DNA of 63,866 nt from an uncultured Pelagibacteraceae bacterium. Lineage in GTDB: Bacteria > Pseudomonadota > Alphaproteobacteria > Pelagibacterales > Pelagibacteraceae. Location of the stretch: contig CABZUW010000006.1 in the NCBI GenBank assembly GCA_902529105.1, positions 1 through 63,866 of the forward strand. The letters are read 5' to 3'. The notes under the pieces were generated by a model. It was not told the DNA's origin. It did not search any database and saw only the letters and a list, made by a program, of their open reading frames with translations. Shown here piece after piece: positions 8,172-19,025 of the stretch; positions within the stretch are counted from its first letter, which is position 1; every line of letters begins with the position of its first letter. Made by a program: the position numbers and the translations under genes.

Positions 8172-10327
8172 TTTTTATCTCTTTTTTTAGTAACTCTAGT
8201 TCCAGGCATTCCTAATGTAGATCTTCCTTTTGGGTAAACTTTATTTTTAACATCATATTGTCTTATTTTAGGGTTCAATGTTATTTCTAATTCTGTACTC
8301 TGAAGTTTTCTGATTTCATCCCTTATTTTTGCAGCTTCTTCAAATTCTAGGTTAGATGCAGACTCTTTCATTTTTTTGTCTAATGCTTTTAAATGTTTCT
8401 TTAAGTTACCACCGATATTAGATCCTTCACTTATTTTTACGTAATCTTTTTCGTAAACACTTTCAAGAATATCTCCTATTTCTTTCTTTACAGACTTTGC
8501 GTCTATCTTATGCTTTTTATTATATTTTAATTGAATTTCTCTTCTTCTCTCAGTTTCTTTAATAGCCTTTTTAATACTTTTAGTTTCCTTATCGGCATAA
8601 AGTATTACCTTGCCGTCCACATTTCTTGCAGCTCTACCAATAGTTTGTATTAAGGAAGTTTCTGATCTTAAAAATCCCTCTTTGTCTGCGTCTAGTATTC
8701 CAACAAGAGCACATTCAGGTATATCTAAACCTTCTCTTAATAAGTTGATACCAACTAAAACATCAAAAACTCCCATTCTTAGATCTCTCATGATTTCAAT
8801 TCTCTCCAAAGTATCAATATCGGAGTGCATGTATCTAACTTTAACACCATTTTCGTGCAGATACTCTGTTAAGTCTTCAGCCATTTTTTTTGTTAATGTT
8901 GTTACTAAAACTCTATAATTATTTTTTACAACTTCTTTACATTCATGCATCAAGTCATCCACTTGATTTTTTGCCGGACGAATTTCAACCAATGGATCAA
9001 TTAAACCAGTTGGTCGTATAACTTGATCAACAAATTTACCTTTAGTTTGATCTAGCTCCCATGGTCCAGGTGTTGCTGATACAAAAATAGTTTGTGTTCG
9101 CATTAGATCCCACTCCTCAAATTTTAAAGGTCTATTATCCATACAAGATGGAAGTCTAAAACCATATTCTGCAAGCGTGCTCTTTCTTGATCTATCACCT
9201 TTAAACATTCCATTTAACTGTGGAACAGTAACATGAGACTCGTCAACAAATATAAGAGCATTATCAGGAAAATATTCAAACAAAGTGGGTGGGGGTTCTC
9301 CAGGTTTTCTTCCTGATAAAAATCTTGAATAGTTTTCAATACCCGCACATGATCCGGTAGCCTCTATCATTTCTAAATCAAATTTTGTTCTTTCCTCTAA
9401 CCTTTGAGCTTCTAGTAATTTATTTTCAGATCTATGTTTTTTTAAAGTTAACTCTAACTCTTTTCTAATATTTATTACTGCTTGCTCTACTGTCGGTTTG
9501 GGAGTTATATAATGACTATTTGCGTAAACCTTCACTAAGTTTAATTCTCTAACTTGATCCCCAGTTAAAGGATCGAATTCCTCAATCTTTTCTAATTTAT
9601 CCCCAAATAAACTTAATCTCCAAGCACGGTCCTCAAGATGCGAAGGAAAAATTTCCAGATATTCACCTCTTGCTCTAAACGTACCACGAAAGAAGTTTTG
9701 ATCGTTTCTTTTGTACTGTAAAGCAACCAAAGATTTTATAATTTGTTCTCGATTGTAGTCATAGTTTTTTTGCAAAGTTAAAGTCATTTTGCTGTATGCT
9801 TCAACGGAGCCTAATCCATAAATACATGATACACTTGCAACAATTAAAACATCATCTCTCTCAAGAAGAGATCTGGTTGCAGAGTGTCTCATTCTATCAA
9901 TTTGTTCGTTGATGGATGCTTCTTTTTCTATATATGTATCTGACCTTGGCACGTAAGCTTCTGGTGTGTAATAATCATAATATGATACAAAGTATTCGAC
10001 AGCATTATCTGGAAAAAAAGCCTTCATCTCCCCATACAATTGTGCAGCTAAAGTTTTATTAGGAGCAAGAACCAGTGCTGGTCTATTTGTTTCTTCAATA
10101 ATTTTAGCCATCGTAAATGTTTTTCCTGAGCCAGTCACCCCAAGAAGAACTTGATTGAATTCATTTTTTTTTGCGCCGGCTACTAATTTTTTAATTGCCT
10201 CAGGCTGATCTCCTGCTGGTTTAAAATCTGACTTTATTTTAAACTTTTTACCCCCCTCTAGTTTTCCACTGATTTGGGGAGATTTACTTTGAATATCTGT
10301 AATTAAATCTTGATAAGTATTTTGCAT
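8153..10327 (-). CDS. uvrB: Excinuclease ABC subunit B
   Basis: A 724-residue UvrB, the damage-verifying helicase-like subunit of nucleotide excision repair. Walker [13 protein letters not shown] and the beta-hairpin region [12 protein letters not shown] are near the N terminus. [11 protein letters not shown] provides the DE-H box, and [19 protein letters not shown] gives helicase motif VI. A C-terminal UVR motif ([16 protein letters not shown]) binds UvrC. It is slightly longer than E. coli UvrB because of a basic C-terminal tail. It heads a six-gene overlapping operon that ends with uvrC-pgsA. Only 36 bp separate its ATG from the divergent aminotransferase. Confidence 0.97.
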   Translation of the reverse strand: MQNTYQDLITDIQSKSPQISGKLEGGKKFKIKSDFKPAGDQPEAIKKLVAGAKKNEFNQVLLGVTGSGKTFTMAKIIEETNRPALVLAPNKTLAAQLYGEMKAFFPDNAVEYFVSYYDYYTPEAYVPRSDTYIEKEASINEQIDRMRHSATRSLLERDDVLIVASVSCIYGLGSVEAYSKMTLTLQKNYDYNREQIIKSLVALQYKRNDQNFFRGTFRARGEYLEIFPSHLEDRAWRLSLFGDKLEKIEEFDPLTGDQVRELNLVKVYANSHYITPKPTVEQAVINIRKELELTLKKHRSENKLLEAQRLEERTKFDLEMIEATGSCAGIENYSRFLSGRKPGEPPPTLFEYFPDNALIFVDESHVTVPQLNGMFKGDRSRKSTLAEYGFRLPSCMDNRPLKFEEWDLMRTQTIFVSATPGPWELDQTKGKFVDQVIRPTGLIDPLVEIRPAKNQVDDLMHECKEVVKNNYRVLVTTLTKKMAEDLTEYLHENGVKVRYMHSDIDTLERIEIMRDLRMGVFDVLVGINLLREGLDIPECALVGILDADKEGFLRSETSLIQTIGRAARNVDGKVILYADKETKSIKKAIKETERRREIQLKYNKKHKIDAKSVKKEIGDILESVYEKDYVKISEGSNIGGNLKKHLKALDKKMKESASNLEFEEAAKIRDEIRKLQSTELEITLNPKIRQYDVKNKVYPKGRSTLGMPGTRVTKKRDKKWKHAR

Positions 10328-10363
10328 ATATTAAACAAAGTAATAAAATAAAAATATATTTCA

Positions 10364-11551
10364 ATGAGCATAATATCTAATAGTTTAAAGAGAATTAAAC
10401 CCTCCCCAACAATCGCAGTTACTCAAAAAGCTAGGGAACTAAGAGCGGCTGGAAAAGATGTAATAGGTTTAGGTGCTGGAGAGCCTGATTTTGATACCCC
10501 AGATAACATTAAGAGTGCTGCAATAAATGCGATAAAGTCAGGAGATACAAAATATACCGCTGTTGATGGAACGCCCGCACTTAAAAAAGCAATTATTAAA
10601 AAATTTAAAAAAGAAAATAATCTTTCATATAATACAAATCAAATAACCGTTGGAACTGGTGGGAAACAAGTTTTATACAATGCATTCATGGCAACTCTCA
10701 ACAAGGGAGATGAAGTAATTATTCCAGCTCCATACTGGGTTTCATACCCAGACATGGTTCTACTAGCAGGTGGAAAACCTAAATTTGTAAAATGCGATGA
10801 AAAAGATGGATTTAAGCTCACACCACAAAAATTAAAAAAGGCTATTTCGAAAAAGACTAAATGGCTAATTCTTAACTCACCTTCAAATCCAACTGGCTCT
10901 GGGTATACTAAAAACGAAATATTAAAATTATCAAAAATTCTTTTAAGAAATAACAAAATTTTCATTTTAAGTGATGATATATACGAGCATGTTCGATATG
11001 ATAATTTTAAATTTTTTACAATTGCTCAAATTCCTAAACTTAAAAATAGGGTTTTAACAATGAACGGTGTTAGTAAATCATACGCCATGACAGGTTGGAG
11101 AATTGGATATGCAGCGGGTCCAGTAGAAATAATTAATGCTATTAGAAAAATTCAATCGCAATCAACCTCAAATCCGTCCTCAATAAGTCAGGCCGCATCT
11201 GTTGAAGCACTAAATGGAACTCAAAAATTTATTAGAACTAGGGCAAAATCTTTTAAAGAGCGAAGAGATTTTGTTGTAAAATCTTTAAATTCCATAAAAG
11301 GTATAAATTGCTTAAAACCAAATGGTGCGTTTTATGTCTTTCCGAATTGTAAAAAACTATTAGGAAAAAAAAATAATTTTAAAAAAGATAGTGATTTTGT
11401 TAAAAAATTATTGGAAAAAGCAAATGTTGCTGTTGTTCAAGGATCAGCGTTTGGTTTAGACGGATATTTTAGAATTTCATATGCTACATCAATGAAAAAT
11501 TTAAAAGTTGCTTTAAAAAGAATTAAAGACTTTTGTGAAAAATTAAATTAA
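10364..11551 (+). CDS. aspC: Aspartate aminotransferase (class I, 1b type)
   Basis: A 395-residue PLP fold-type I aminotransferase transferring the amino group between aspartate and 2-oxoglutarate. Visible landmarks are GLGAGEPDFDTPD near the N terminus, the PLP-contacting NSPSNPTGSGY, SDDIYEHVRYD, and the Schiff-base lysine in NGVSKSYAMTGWRIGYAAG. The C terminus carries the substrate-carboxylate Arg in FRISYATS. It matches the 1b subgroup (AspC/AatA-type) common in alphaproteobacteria, some members of which also transaminate prephenate; that second activity is not decidable here. Three bases separate it from the downstream reductase-like gene. Confidence 0.9.
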   Translation: MSIISNSLKRIKPSPTIAVTQKARELRAAGKDVIGLGAGEPDFDTPDNIKSAAINAIKSGDTKYTAVDGTPALKKAIIKKFKKENNLSYNTNQITVGTGGKQVLYNAFMATLNKGDEVIIPAPYWVSYPDMVLLAGGKPKFVKCDEKDGFKLTPQKLKKAISKKTKWLILNSPSNPTGSGYTKNEILKLSKILLRNNKIFILSDDIYEHVRYDNFKFFTIAQIPKLKNRVLTMNGVSKSYAMTGWRIGYAAGPVEIINAIRKIQSQSTSNPSSISQAASVEALNGTQKFIRTRAKSFKERRDFVVKSLNSIKGINCLKPNGAFYVFPNCKKLLGKKNNFKKDSDFVKKLLEKANVAVVQGSAFGLDGYFRISYATSMKNLKVALKRIKDFCEKLN

Positions 11552-11554
11552 AAA

Positions 11555-12211
11555 ATGAAAACAGCATTAGTTTTTGGGTCCTCAGGACTAGTCGGTAGTC
11601 ATGTATTAGACTTATTAATCAAAAATAATAGTTATAATAAAATAAAGATATTTGTAAGATCTGTACCCTCAAACATAAATGAAAAAGTTGAGGTAATTGA
11701 GACTAATTTTATAAATCAAGACCTAATTAAATCTTATATTAATGGAGATGATTGTTTTTTTTGTATAGGAACTACAAAAAAAAATACACCTAATAAAATG
11801 GAGTACAGAAGAATAGAATATAATATTCCAATTGAAATTGCACAAATTGCTAAAAAAAATTTAGTTAAAAATTTCTCATATGTGTCATCTGGGTATGCTG
11901 ACCCAAGCCATGCAAGCGCATATCTTAAAAATAAGGGAGAGGTTGAATTATTTTTACAAAATTTAAATTTCTCAAAATTAGCAATAATGAGACCATCTTT
12001 TTTATTAGGGAATAGAAAAGAATTCAGAATTGGGGAAACAATTGGTTCAATAGCTTTAAAAGCTCTATCACCTATACTACTAGGAAAAATTAAGAAAATT
12101 AGACCAATTAAAGCCGAGACAGTTGCAAAAGCAATGATTAAAGCTTTAAATTCAGATAATCATCAAAAAATTTTTGAGTCTGATCAAATAGAAGAGTTAG
12201 TATTAAACTAA
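11555..12211 (+). CDS. Atypical SDR / NAD(P)-binding protein
   Basis: A 218-residue Rossmann protein of the atypical SDR group (YbjT/HTATIP2-like). The nucleotide-binding loop is VFGSSGLVGSHVLDLL at residues 6-21, and a Y-x3-K pair is seen in SAYLKNKGEVELFL following VSSGYAD. There is no membrane segment or signal. Such proteins bind NAD(P)H and often have no assigned substrate. It starts 3 bp behind aspC, so it is probably cotranscribed, and its stop overlaps the convergent epimerase-like gene by 9 bases. The specific reaction is not assignable. Confidence 0.7.
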   Translation: MKTALVFGSSGLVGSHVLDLLIKNNSYNKIKIFVRSVPSNINEKVEVIETNFINQDLIKSYINGDDCFFCIGTTKKNTPNKMEYRRIEYNIPIEIAQIAKKNLVKNFSYVSSGYADPSHASAYLKNKGEVELFLQNLNFSKLAIMRPSFLLGNRKEFRIGETIGSIALKALSPILLGKIKKIRPIKAETVAKAMIKALNSDNHQKIFESDQIEELVLN

Positions 12212-13228
12212 GCCAAGTCTAACAACTGACTTTGCAGCTTCTGACATTGCACTTTCTGCAGATTTAAATTTCATTCCTAATAAATTCTCTGAGTAAGTAG
12301 TGTCTGTTTGCATAACAATTTGTAGATCAGGTATCATAGTTTTTGCACTTGAATCTACTAAGCTGATTAATTTAACCATAAAATTTGGCAACTCTCTTTT
12401 TGGAAGTTTTTTTGCGTAGTCTGGAAGAGCTTCTGCCATTATATTTGATAATTCAAGCAATGTTTTAACATCTCTTCCAACAATTATTCTTCGACCTCCA
12501 ACTCCCGTTTTCCCCATGCAGACAACATGTGATTTAGCCACGTCCTCAACATGTGAAATTAATACTCCCCATTTTGGTGCTGCTGGAAATTTACCTTTTA
12601 AAAATTGTTTTACGTACTCTATTGATGTGCACTCTTTACTATCAAGCGCATCTCCAAAAACTCCTCCAGGATTAATAACAGTTAATTTGTCTTTTAAACC
12701 TTTGCTTTCCATAAATTCCCACGCTGCTTTTTCTGCAACTGTTTTTGACAAAAAATAATCACTAACACCTTTTTCCCAATTAATATCGGTCCAATCATTT
12801 TCACCGAAGGAGTATGGACTTGTTCGATTTGGTTTTCTGAACATTGCAACTATTGATGAGGTTAAAATTATCTGATCAACGCCTGCGTTAACACTTGCTT
12901 TTAAAACTCTCAAAGTTCCGTCTTTAGCTGCAGGCACTAACTTTTGTCTATCATTAGAAACCTTTATTGGAAATGGAGATGCTACGTGCATTGTATATCT
13001 GCATCCTTTTGCGGCCTCATCCCAACCTTCATCTTTTAACAAATCTAGTACAACAAAAGTTAAATTATCTAAGGGCGTGTTTTTGCTTTTTAGAGTTTCC
13101 TTTGTAGGCTCAATTAAATTTTCATTTCTAACAGTTCCAACAACATGATGACCCTCTTTAAGCAATTGAATAGCTATATGTTTGCCAATCCATCCACTAA
13201 TACCTGTTAATAATACTTTACAAGACAT
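12203..13228 (-). CDS. Extended SDR (dihydroflavonol-reductase-like / NAD-dependent epimerase family)
   Basis: A 341-residue extended short-chain dehydrogenase. The N-terminal nucleotide loop reads LTGISGWIGKHIAIQLL, with an Arg after the second strand (GTVRN) suggesting NADPH. ILTSSIVAMF supplies the catalytic Ser and DYFLSKTVAEKAAW the Tyr-x3-Lys pair; VINPGGVFGD is the family substrate loop. The sequence resembles dihydroflavonol-4-reductase/cinnamoyl-CoA reductase-like bacterial proteins that reduce aldehydes or ketones. It lies 4 bp downstream of trxB on the same strand. The substrate is unknown; the plant-type name describes sequence kinship only. Confidence 0.8.
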   Translation of the reverse strand: MSCKVLLTGISGWIGKHIAIQLLKEGHHVVGTVRNENLIEPTKETLKSKNTPLDNLTFVVLDLLKDEGWDEAAKGCRYTMHVASPFPIKVSNDRQKLVPAAKDGTLRVLKASVNAGVDQIILTSSIVAMFRKPNRTSPYSFGENDWTDINWEKGVSDYFLSKTVAEKAAWEFMESKGLKDKLTVINPGGVFGDALDSKECTSIEYVKQFLKGKFPAAPKWGVLISHVEDVAKSHVVCMGKTGVGGRRIIVGRDVKTLLELSNIMAEALPDYAKKLPKRELPNFMVKLISLVDSSAKTMIPDLQIVMQTDTTYSENLLGMKFKSAESAMSEAAKSVVRLGLV

Positions 13229-13232
13229 TTAT

Positions 13233-14180
13233 TTAATTATGTGAGAGGTGTTTTTCTGCTTCAAGTGCTGCCATGCAGCCCATTCCGGCAGCTGTTACAG
13301 CTTGCCTAAACACTTTATCCTTTACGTCTCCAGCAGCAAAAACTCCAGGAACGTTGGTTTCAGTGGAATCAGATTTTGTTACTAAATATCCCTCATTATC
13401 CATTTTAAGTTGGTCTTTAAATAATTGTGTTGCAGGATCATGACCAATTGCAATAAAAACACCATCTAAATTCATCTCAATTATTTCATTAGTTTTAACA
13501 TTTTTTATTTTAATACCTTTAACGTTTTTAGGATTATCATCACCAATTACTTCTTCAACAACACTATCCCATATTATTTCTATTTTTTTATTTTCCATCA
13601 ATTTAGTTTGTAATAATTTTTCAGCTCTTAATTTATCTCGTCTATGTATTAATTTTACTTTAGATGCAAATTTGGTTAAAAACATTGCCTCTTCGACAGC
13701 CGCATTTCCACCCCCAACAACTGCAACCTCTTTATCTTTAAAGAAAAAACCATCACATGTTGCACATGCCGATACACCAAATCCCCTAAATTCTTGCTCT
13801 GACTTTAAGTTAAGCCATCTTGCTTGTGCACCAGTAGATATAATTATTGAGTCTGCAGTATATTTTTGACCACCGTCACCTATCGCCTCAAAAGGTTTAG
13901 ATTTCAAGTTTACAGATGAAATATGATCTTCAATCATCTCTGTACCAACTGCATGAGCTTGTTCTTTCATCTGCTCCATCAACCATGGTCCCTGTATAGC
14001 TTTTGCAAAACCTGGATAATTTTCTACATCAGTGGTTGTTGTAAGTTGCCCACCTGGTTCAGAACCGTAGACCAATATTGGTTTTAGCATTGCTCTTGCT
14101 GCGTAAACTGCTGCAGTATATCCAGCAGGACCTGATCCAATTATTAACACTTTTGTATGTTTAGTTGGTTTTTCTGACAT
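13233..14180 (-). CDS. trxB: Thioredoxin-disulfide reductase
   Basis: A 315-residue FAD- and NADPH-dependent reductase that keeps thioredoxin reduced. The FAD loop GSGPAGYTAA is at residues 16-25. The redox-active disulfide is Cys139-Ala-Thr-Cys142 followed by Asp143. The NADPH loop VVGGGNAAVEEA and the C-terminal FAD-binding GVFAAGDVKDKVFRQAVTAA are intact. The length is standard for low-molecular-weight TrxB. Only 20 bp separate its ATG from the divergent ELM1-family gene. A second TrxR-like flavoprotein near the right end of the window lacks the CxxC and is a ferredoxin reductase instead. Confidence 0.96.
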   Translation of the reverse strand: MSEKPTKHTKVLIIGSGPAGYTAAVYAARAMLKPILVYGSEPGGQLTTTTDVENYPGFAKAIQGPWLMEQMKEQAHAVGTEMIEDHISSVNLKSKPFEAIGDGGQKYTADSIIISTGAQARWLNLKSEQEFRGFGVSACATCDGFFFKDKEVAVVGGGNAAVEEAMFLTKFASKVKLIHRRDKLRAEKLLQTKLMENKKIEIIWDSVVEEVIGDDNPKNVKGIKIKNVKTNEIIEMNLDGVFIAIGHDPATQLFKDQLKMDNEGYLVTKSDSTETNVPGVFAAGDVKDKVFRQAVTAAGMGCMAALEAEKHLSHN

Positions 14181-14200
14181 ACAAGTTTATATAGTGATAA

Positions 14201-15133
14201 ATGAGTAAATTAAAAGGGTTATTATTAACCGAAGGATTACATGGAATGATTAGCCAAGTAGAGGGTTTGGCTAAAGCATTGGACTTAGAATATTTTCACG
14301 AGAAAATTGAATTGAATAATTTTTGGAAATTGATTCCCCCGTCTTTAACTCCTGTCAAAAAATATGTTTTTAAAAACAACATTAAGAAAGAATTTGATAT
14401 AATTATATCTTGTGGAAGAAAAAGCGTTGTTCCATCAATTTATCTAAAAAAAAATTCAAATAAAAATATTATAAATATACATATACAAAATCCTAAAGTT
14501 TCCTTAAACAATTTTAATTATATAATCGCACCTGAGCACGACGGAATATCAGGTAAAAATGTCATTTCCTCTAAGGGCGCACTACATTACTTGACAATAG
14601 AAGAAATAGAAAAATCTAGAGATTACTTAGAAAATAAAACAAACAAAAAAAAAGATATTTTAACATTAATTTTGGGTGGACCTACAAAATATTATAATTA
14701 TTCAACGCAAAATATTAAATCTATATTTTCTAATATAAAAAACTTAACAGAAAAGAATAATCTTCATCTAATTGTTATACCCTCGAACAGAACACCTATG
14801 GAAACAGTCTCATTAGCTAAGTCAGAGCTAATAAATGATACAACTATTATTGAAACTGTGGATAAGAAGGCATATTTATCAGCTTTATGTTTAGCTAAAT
14901 ATATTGTTGTTACATGTGACTCCAGTTCTATGATCTCTGAAGCTGCATTGACAGGAAAACCGGTTTATGTCGCAATGATAGAAACCAAAAGAAATGATAA
15001 AAGGTTCAAAGAATTTAGAAAACTATTTGAAAATATGAACATATTAAGAAAACTAGATGACAAATTAGAAACTTGGAGCTATGAAAAGCTAGATGAAGCA
15101 AATAGAGTATCAAAATTAATTAAATTAAAATAA
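14201..15133 (+). CDS. Mitochondrial-fission-ELM1-family protein
   Basis: A 310-residue protein of the ELM1 (DUF1022) family, found in alphaproteobacteria and in plant mitochondria. The family N terminus LLTEGLHGMISQVEGLAKAL is clear, with later IISCGRKSVVPSIYL, LILGGPTKYYNYS and a terminal VTCDSSSMISEAALTGKPVY. These last blocks resemble the donor-sugar-binding half of GT-B glycosyltransferases. Plant ELM1 recruits the fission dynamin to mitochondria; the bacterial function is unknown. No signal peptide or membrane helix is seen. The next gene starts directly at the base after its stop codon, implying translational coupling with the 2OG oxygenase. Confidence 0.8.
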   Translation: MSKLKGLLLTEGLHGMISQVEGLAKALDLEYFHEKIELNNFWKLIPPSLTPVKKYVFKNNIKKEFDIIISCGRKSVVPSIYLKKNSNKNIINIHIQNPKVSLNNFNYIIAPEHDGISGKNVISSKGALHYLTIEEIEKSRDYLENKTNKKKDILTLILGGPTKYYNYSTQNIKSIFSNIKNLTEKNNLHLIVIPSNRTPMETVSLAKSELINDTTIIETVDKKAYLSALCLAKYIVVTCDSSSMISEAALTGKPVYVAMIETKRNDKRFKEFRKLFENMNILRKLDDKLETWSYEKLDEANRVSKLIKLK

Positions 15134-15796
15134 ATGTCTTTTTTAAATTCATTAACAAGTAATTCAAATAAATTCGACAAACCCTTTCCTCATTGGGAAT
15201 TAAATAATCCATTATCAGAAGAGGCGATCAATGAGATTATAAAAGCAGATATTGCAAATCCAAATGAACACAAATTAGAATATGATGGGACAAGAGCAAT
15301 TGATGGTGGAGAAGGTAAATTTAGAGAAGGAATTAGTACAGGTGGAAAAGCCTTAAAGTTTAGATGTTTTGTGACTAAAGAAAACTCAAAAGAATTTCCA
15401 GGACTTTCAAATTTTATTAATGAGTTACAGCAAAAGGAAACACACTCAAAAATATCAGAATTAATCAATAAAGATTTGTCAAACTCATTTGTTAGAGTTG
15501 AGGTTATCTGTGACAGAAAAGGCTTTTGGTTGAAACCTCATTGTGACATTAAAGAAAAATTACTTTCATGTTTGTTATTTGTGAACAATGAAAATGAAAG
15601 CGAAACTTTAGGCACAGATTTTTATGATGAAAATTTAAATAAAGTTAAAACGGTGCCTTACAAGCACAACTATGGTTATTTCTTCTCAAGTGGACCTAAT
15701 ACTTGGCATGGCATGGAAAAAAAAGAAATTGTAAAAGAAAGAAGGTGTCTGCAAGTAAACTATGTAACTTTTCAAACAGATTGGAAAGTTTTCTAA
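15134..15796 (+). CDS. 2-oxoglutarate/Fe(II)-dependent oxygenase-like protein
   Basis: A 220-residue protein with the cupin-type oxygenase iron triad His136-x-Asp138 (KPHCDIK) and His192 (NTWHGM), and Arg203/Arg204 placed to bind 2-oxoglutarate. The predicted double-stranded beta-helix lies at about residues 120-212, including LLSCLLFVN and GYFFSSGPNT. The substrate is unknown; relatives hydroxylate proteins or small molecules. It is directly abutted to the ELM1-family gene, which carries GT-B-like motifs, so a shared target is possible. Its stop lies 4 bp from the convergent carB stop. Confidence 0.75.
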   Translation: MSFLNSLTSNSNKFDKPFPHWELNNPLSEEAINEIIKADIANPNEHKLEYDGTRAIDGGEGKFREGISTGGKALKFRCFVTKENSKEFPGLSNFINELQQKETHSKISELINKDLSNSFVRVEVICDRKGFWLKPHCDIKEKLLSCLLFVNNENESETLGTDFYDENLNKVKTVPYKHNYGYFFSSGPNTWHGMEKKEIVKERRCLQVNYVTFQTDWKVF

Positions 15797-15800
15797 CTTT

Positions 15801-18800
15801 TTAGTTATCTTGTAGAGAAGATACTCTTAGCTTTTTAGTCTTAAGGGCTTCTATCCCTTTAATGCAGGCATAAGCAGTAGACATATTTGTACAATAAGGG
15901 ACCTTATTTATTAATGTTGCTCTTCTTAAGGCTTTGGCGTCACTTATTCTAGTTTCGCTGTTACCACCTCCCGTATTTATTACTAATGAAATTTTATTTG
16001 AATTTAATATATCGACAATATGTGGTTTGCCGCTACTCACTTTATTGATTGTTTTGCATTTCATACCATTTCTTTTCAAAGCTTCTGCGGTGCCTTTAGT
16101 TCCAGAAAGTGTGAAACCTATCTTTTTTAATTTTCTTGCGAGGTTGATAACTTCTTCCTTATGAGAATTTTTTACCGAAAGAAAAGCCATTCCTTTTATA
16201 GGTAGCAAATTAGAGGATGCTATTTGGCTTTTTGCAAAGGCCATTCCAAAATCGCGATCAAAACCCATTACTTCACCCGTAGATTTCATTTCTGGTCCAA
16301 GCAAAACATCGCTATCAGGAAACTTATTAAAAGGAAATACAGCTTCTTTGACGGCGAACACCTTATTAGTTTTATACTTAAGTTTATATTTTGAAAGCTT
16401 TTCTCCTGCCATAACCCTAGATGCAATTTTTGCTAAAGGCTCACCATTAGCCTTGGATACGAATGGAACAGTTCTACTTGCTCTAGGATTTACCTCAATA
16501 ACGTATATTTGATCATTTTTAATTGCAAATTGTATATTTAGAAATCCTACAACTTTCAAAGATAGTGCTAATTTTCTTGTTTGAATTTTTATTTCTCTTA
16601 ATAAATTTTCTTTAATAGATATTGGGGGTAAACAACAAGCAGAGTCTCCAGAGTGAATTCCAGCTTCTTCGATATGTTGCATAATACCTGCAACATAAAC
16701 ATCTTTTCCGTCAGAAATCGCATCAACATCCACCTCCATTGCATTGTCGATAAATTTGTCTATCAATATTGGATTTTCTTCAGAAGCTTTAAAAGCTTCT
16801 TTAATGAAGTTATCTAATTGTTTTTCTTCGTAAACTATTTCCATCGCTCTTCCACCTAGTACATAAGATGGTCTTACAATTAAAGGTAATCCAATTTTTT
16901 CCGAGATTTTCAAAGCCTCAGTATAATTATTTGCTATGCCACTTTCTGCTTGTTTTAAATTTAATTTGATTAATAATTCTCTAAATTGATCTCTATCTTC
17001 TGCAAGATCAATTGATTTATATTGTGTTCCTAAAATCGGTAGGGAATTATCACTTAAAAATTTAGCAAGTTTAATAGGAGTTTGACCTCCAAATTGTGCA
17101 ATTATTCCGATTAAATTACCTTTTGATCTTTCTTTTAATATTATGTTTTCAACATATTCCTCAATTAATGGCTCAAAATATAATCTATCACTTGTATCGT
17201 AATCAGTTGAAACTGTCTCTGGATTACAGTTTATCATTATCGTTTCATAACCAGCCTCTTTAAGAGAGTAGCTAGCTTGACAACAACAATAATCAAATTC
17301 TATCCCTTGGCCAATACGATTTGGACCTCCTCCAATTATAATAATTTTTTTTTTATTCGATGGATCTGCCTCACATTCTGTTTTAAAAGAAAAATTTCTT
17401 TGATAAGTCGAATACATATATGGTGTGAAAGATTTAAATTCAGCAGCACAGGTGTCTACTTTCTTATAAACTGGAAAGACTTTTAAAGCTTTTCTTTTTG
17501 ATTTAACAAAATTTTCTTTTATGCCTGTTAATTTCGATAATTTTTTATCAGAAAAACCAATAGATTTAATTCTATTAAATTCACTAAATGATTTTGGTAG
17601 TCCTCTTTTTTTTAAAATTTTTTCTTCATCAACTAATTCTTTTATTTGACTTAAAAACCAAGGATCAATTTTTGACAGCGACTGTATTTTGTTAATTGAA
17701 ATGTTTTTTCTAAATGCCTCAGCAACTAATAGTAATTTATTTGGTATATTTTTTTTTAACTCTCTTAAAATATCTGTTTTTTTATAATTAAATATGTCAT
17801 CTAATCCAGACAATCCTATCTCTAAAGAAACTAAAGCCTTTTGAAGAGATTCTTTAAAGTTTCTTCCGATAGCCATTGCTTCGCCTACAGATCTCATTGA
17901 AGTACCCAATATTGCTTTTGTTTCACTAAACTTTTCAAAAGTGAACCTTGGAATTTTTGTGACTACGTAATCTATCGTAGGCTCAAAAGAAGCTGGTGTA
18001 ACTTTAGTAATTTCGTTGTTTAGTTCATCTAAAGTATAACCAACTGCCAACTTTGCAGCTATTTTTGCTATGGGAAATCCTGTGGCTTTTGAAGCCAAAG
18101 CGGAAGATCTAGAGACTCTTGGGTTCATTTCAATAATCACCATTCTCCCATTTTTTGGATTGATTGCGAATTGAACATTAGACCCACCTGTCTCAACACC
18201 GATTTTTCTAAGGCAAGCTATCGATGCATTTCTCATCACTTGATATTCTTTATCTGTTAAGGTTAAAGCAGGAGCAATTGTTACAGAGTCTCCAGTGTGT
18301 ATACCCATCGGATCAACATTTTCTATTGAGCAAACAATTATACAATTATCCTTTCTGTCTCTGACTACTTCCATCTCGTATTCTTTCCAACCCTCAAGAC
18401 ATTCCTCAATTAAAACTTGATTTTGTGGGGACTCGTGCATTCCCTCTTTGACTATTTTAAAAAAATCTTTTTTATTTTTTGCTATTCCCCCTCCTAAACC
18501 TCCTAAAGTAAATGAGGGTCTTATAATTGCTGGGAGACCTATTTTTTTTAAGCACTTAGATGCATCAGATAATTTATTTATTATTTCTGATTTTGGCAGA
18601 TCAATTCCAATCTCTGCCATATTTTTTCTAAACCTTTTTCTATCTTCTGCATTTGCTATTGCTTTTGACTTTGCTCCGATTAATTCAATTTTATACTTTT
18701 TAAGTAAACTTGTTTTTTCAGCTTTTATTGCTAAATTTAGAGCTGTTTGACCACCCATAGTAGGTAAAATTGCATTTGGTTTTTCTTTTTTTAATATTTC

Positions 18801-19025
18801 CTCAAGCACTTCAAGAGTGATGGGTTCTATATAAGTTTTGTCAGCAACTCCTGGATCTGTCATGATAGTTGCTGGATTTGAATTGATTAAAATTACTTTA
18901 TAACCCTCGTCTTTTAAGGCTTTGCAGGCTTGTGTACCTGAATAATCAAATTCACATGCCTGACCAATAATTATTGGACCAGCCCCAATCACTAAAATTT
19001 TTTTAATGTCTTTTCTTTTTGGCAT
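15801..19025 (-). CDS. carB: Carbamoyl-phosphate synthase, large subunit
   Basis: A 1074-residue ammonia-using subunit that makes carbamoyl phosphate from bicarbonate, ammonia and two ATP, feeding pyrimidine and arginine synthesis. Two homologous ATP-grasp halves are visible: the first with [19 protein letters not shown] and [12 protein letters not shown], the second with [18 protein letters not shown] and [13 protein letters not shown]-terminal MGS-like allosteric domain (about 930-1074) contains [12 protein letters not shown]. Full length. The start ATG overlaps the upstream carA by 23 bases. Within this window dihydroorotase is the next pyrimidine-pathway enzyme present. Confidence 0.97.
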   Translation of the reverse strand: MPKRKDIKKILVIGAGPIIIGQACEFDYSGTQACKALKDEGYKVILINSNPATIMTDPGVADKTYIEPITLEVLEEILKKEKPNAILPTMGGQTALNLAIKAEKTSLLKKYKIELIGAKSKAIANAEDRKRFRKNMAEIGIDLPKSEIINKLSDASKCLKKIGLPAIIRPSFTLGGLGGGIAKNKKDFFKIVKEGMHESPQNQVLIEECLEGWKEYEMEVVRDRKDNCIIVCSIENVDPMGIHTGDSVTIAPALTLTDKEYQVMRNASIACLRKIGVETGGSNVQFAINPKNGRMVIIEMNPRVSRSSALASKATGFPIAKIAAKLAVGYTLDELNNEITKVTPASFEPTIDYVVTKIPRFTFEKFSETKAILGTSMRSVGEAMAIGRNFKESLQKALVSLEIGLSGLDDIFNYKKTDILRELKKNIPNKLLLVAEAFRKNISINKIQSLSKIDPWFLSQIKELVDEEKILKKRGLPKSFSEFNRIKSIGFSDKKLSKLTGIKENFVKSKRKALKVFPVYKKVDTCAAEFKSFTPYMYSTYQRNFSFKTECEADPSNKKKIIIIGGGPNRIGQGIEFDYCCCQASYSLKEAGYETIMINCNPETVSTDYDTSDRLYFEPLIEEYVENIILKERSKGNLIGIIAQFGGQTPIKLAKFLSDNSLPILGTQYKSIDLAEDRDQFRELLIKLNLKQAESGIANNYTEALKISEKIGLPLIVRPSYVLGGRAMEIVYEEKQLDNFIKEAFKASEENPILIDKFIDNAMEVDVDAISDGKDVYVAGIMQHIEEAGIHSGDSACCLPPISIKENLLREIKIQTRKLALSLKVVGFLNIQFAIKNDQIYVIEVNPRASRTVPFVSKANGEPLAKIASRVMAGEKLSKYKLKYKTNKVFAVKEAVFPFNKFPDSDVLLGPEMKSTGEVMGFDRDFGMAFAKSQIASSNLLPIKGMAFLSVKNSHKEEVINLARKLKKIGFTLSGTKGTAEALKRNGMKCKTINKVSSGKPHIVDILNSNKISLVINTGGGNSETRISDAKALRRATLINKVPYCTNMSTAYACIKGIEALKTKKLRVSSLQDN

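Noticed and set aside
15785..15800. TAACT/AGTTA stem between the 2OG oxygenase and carB stops
   Set aside because: Five weak pairs; expected often by chance in this composition.
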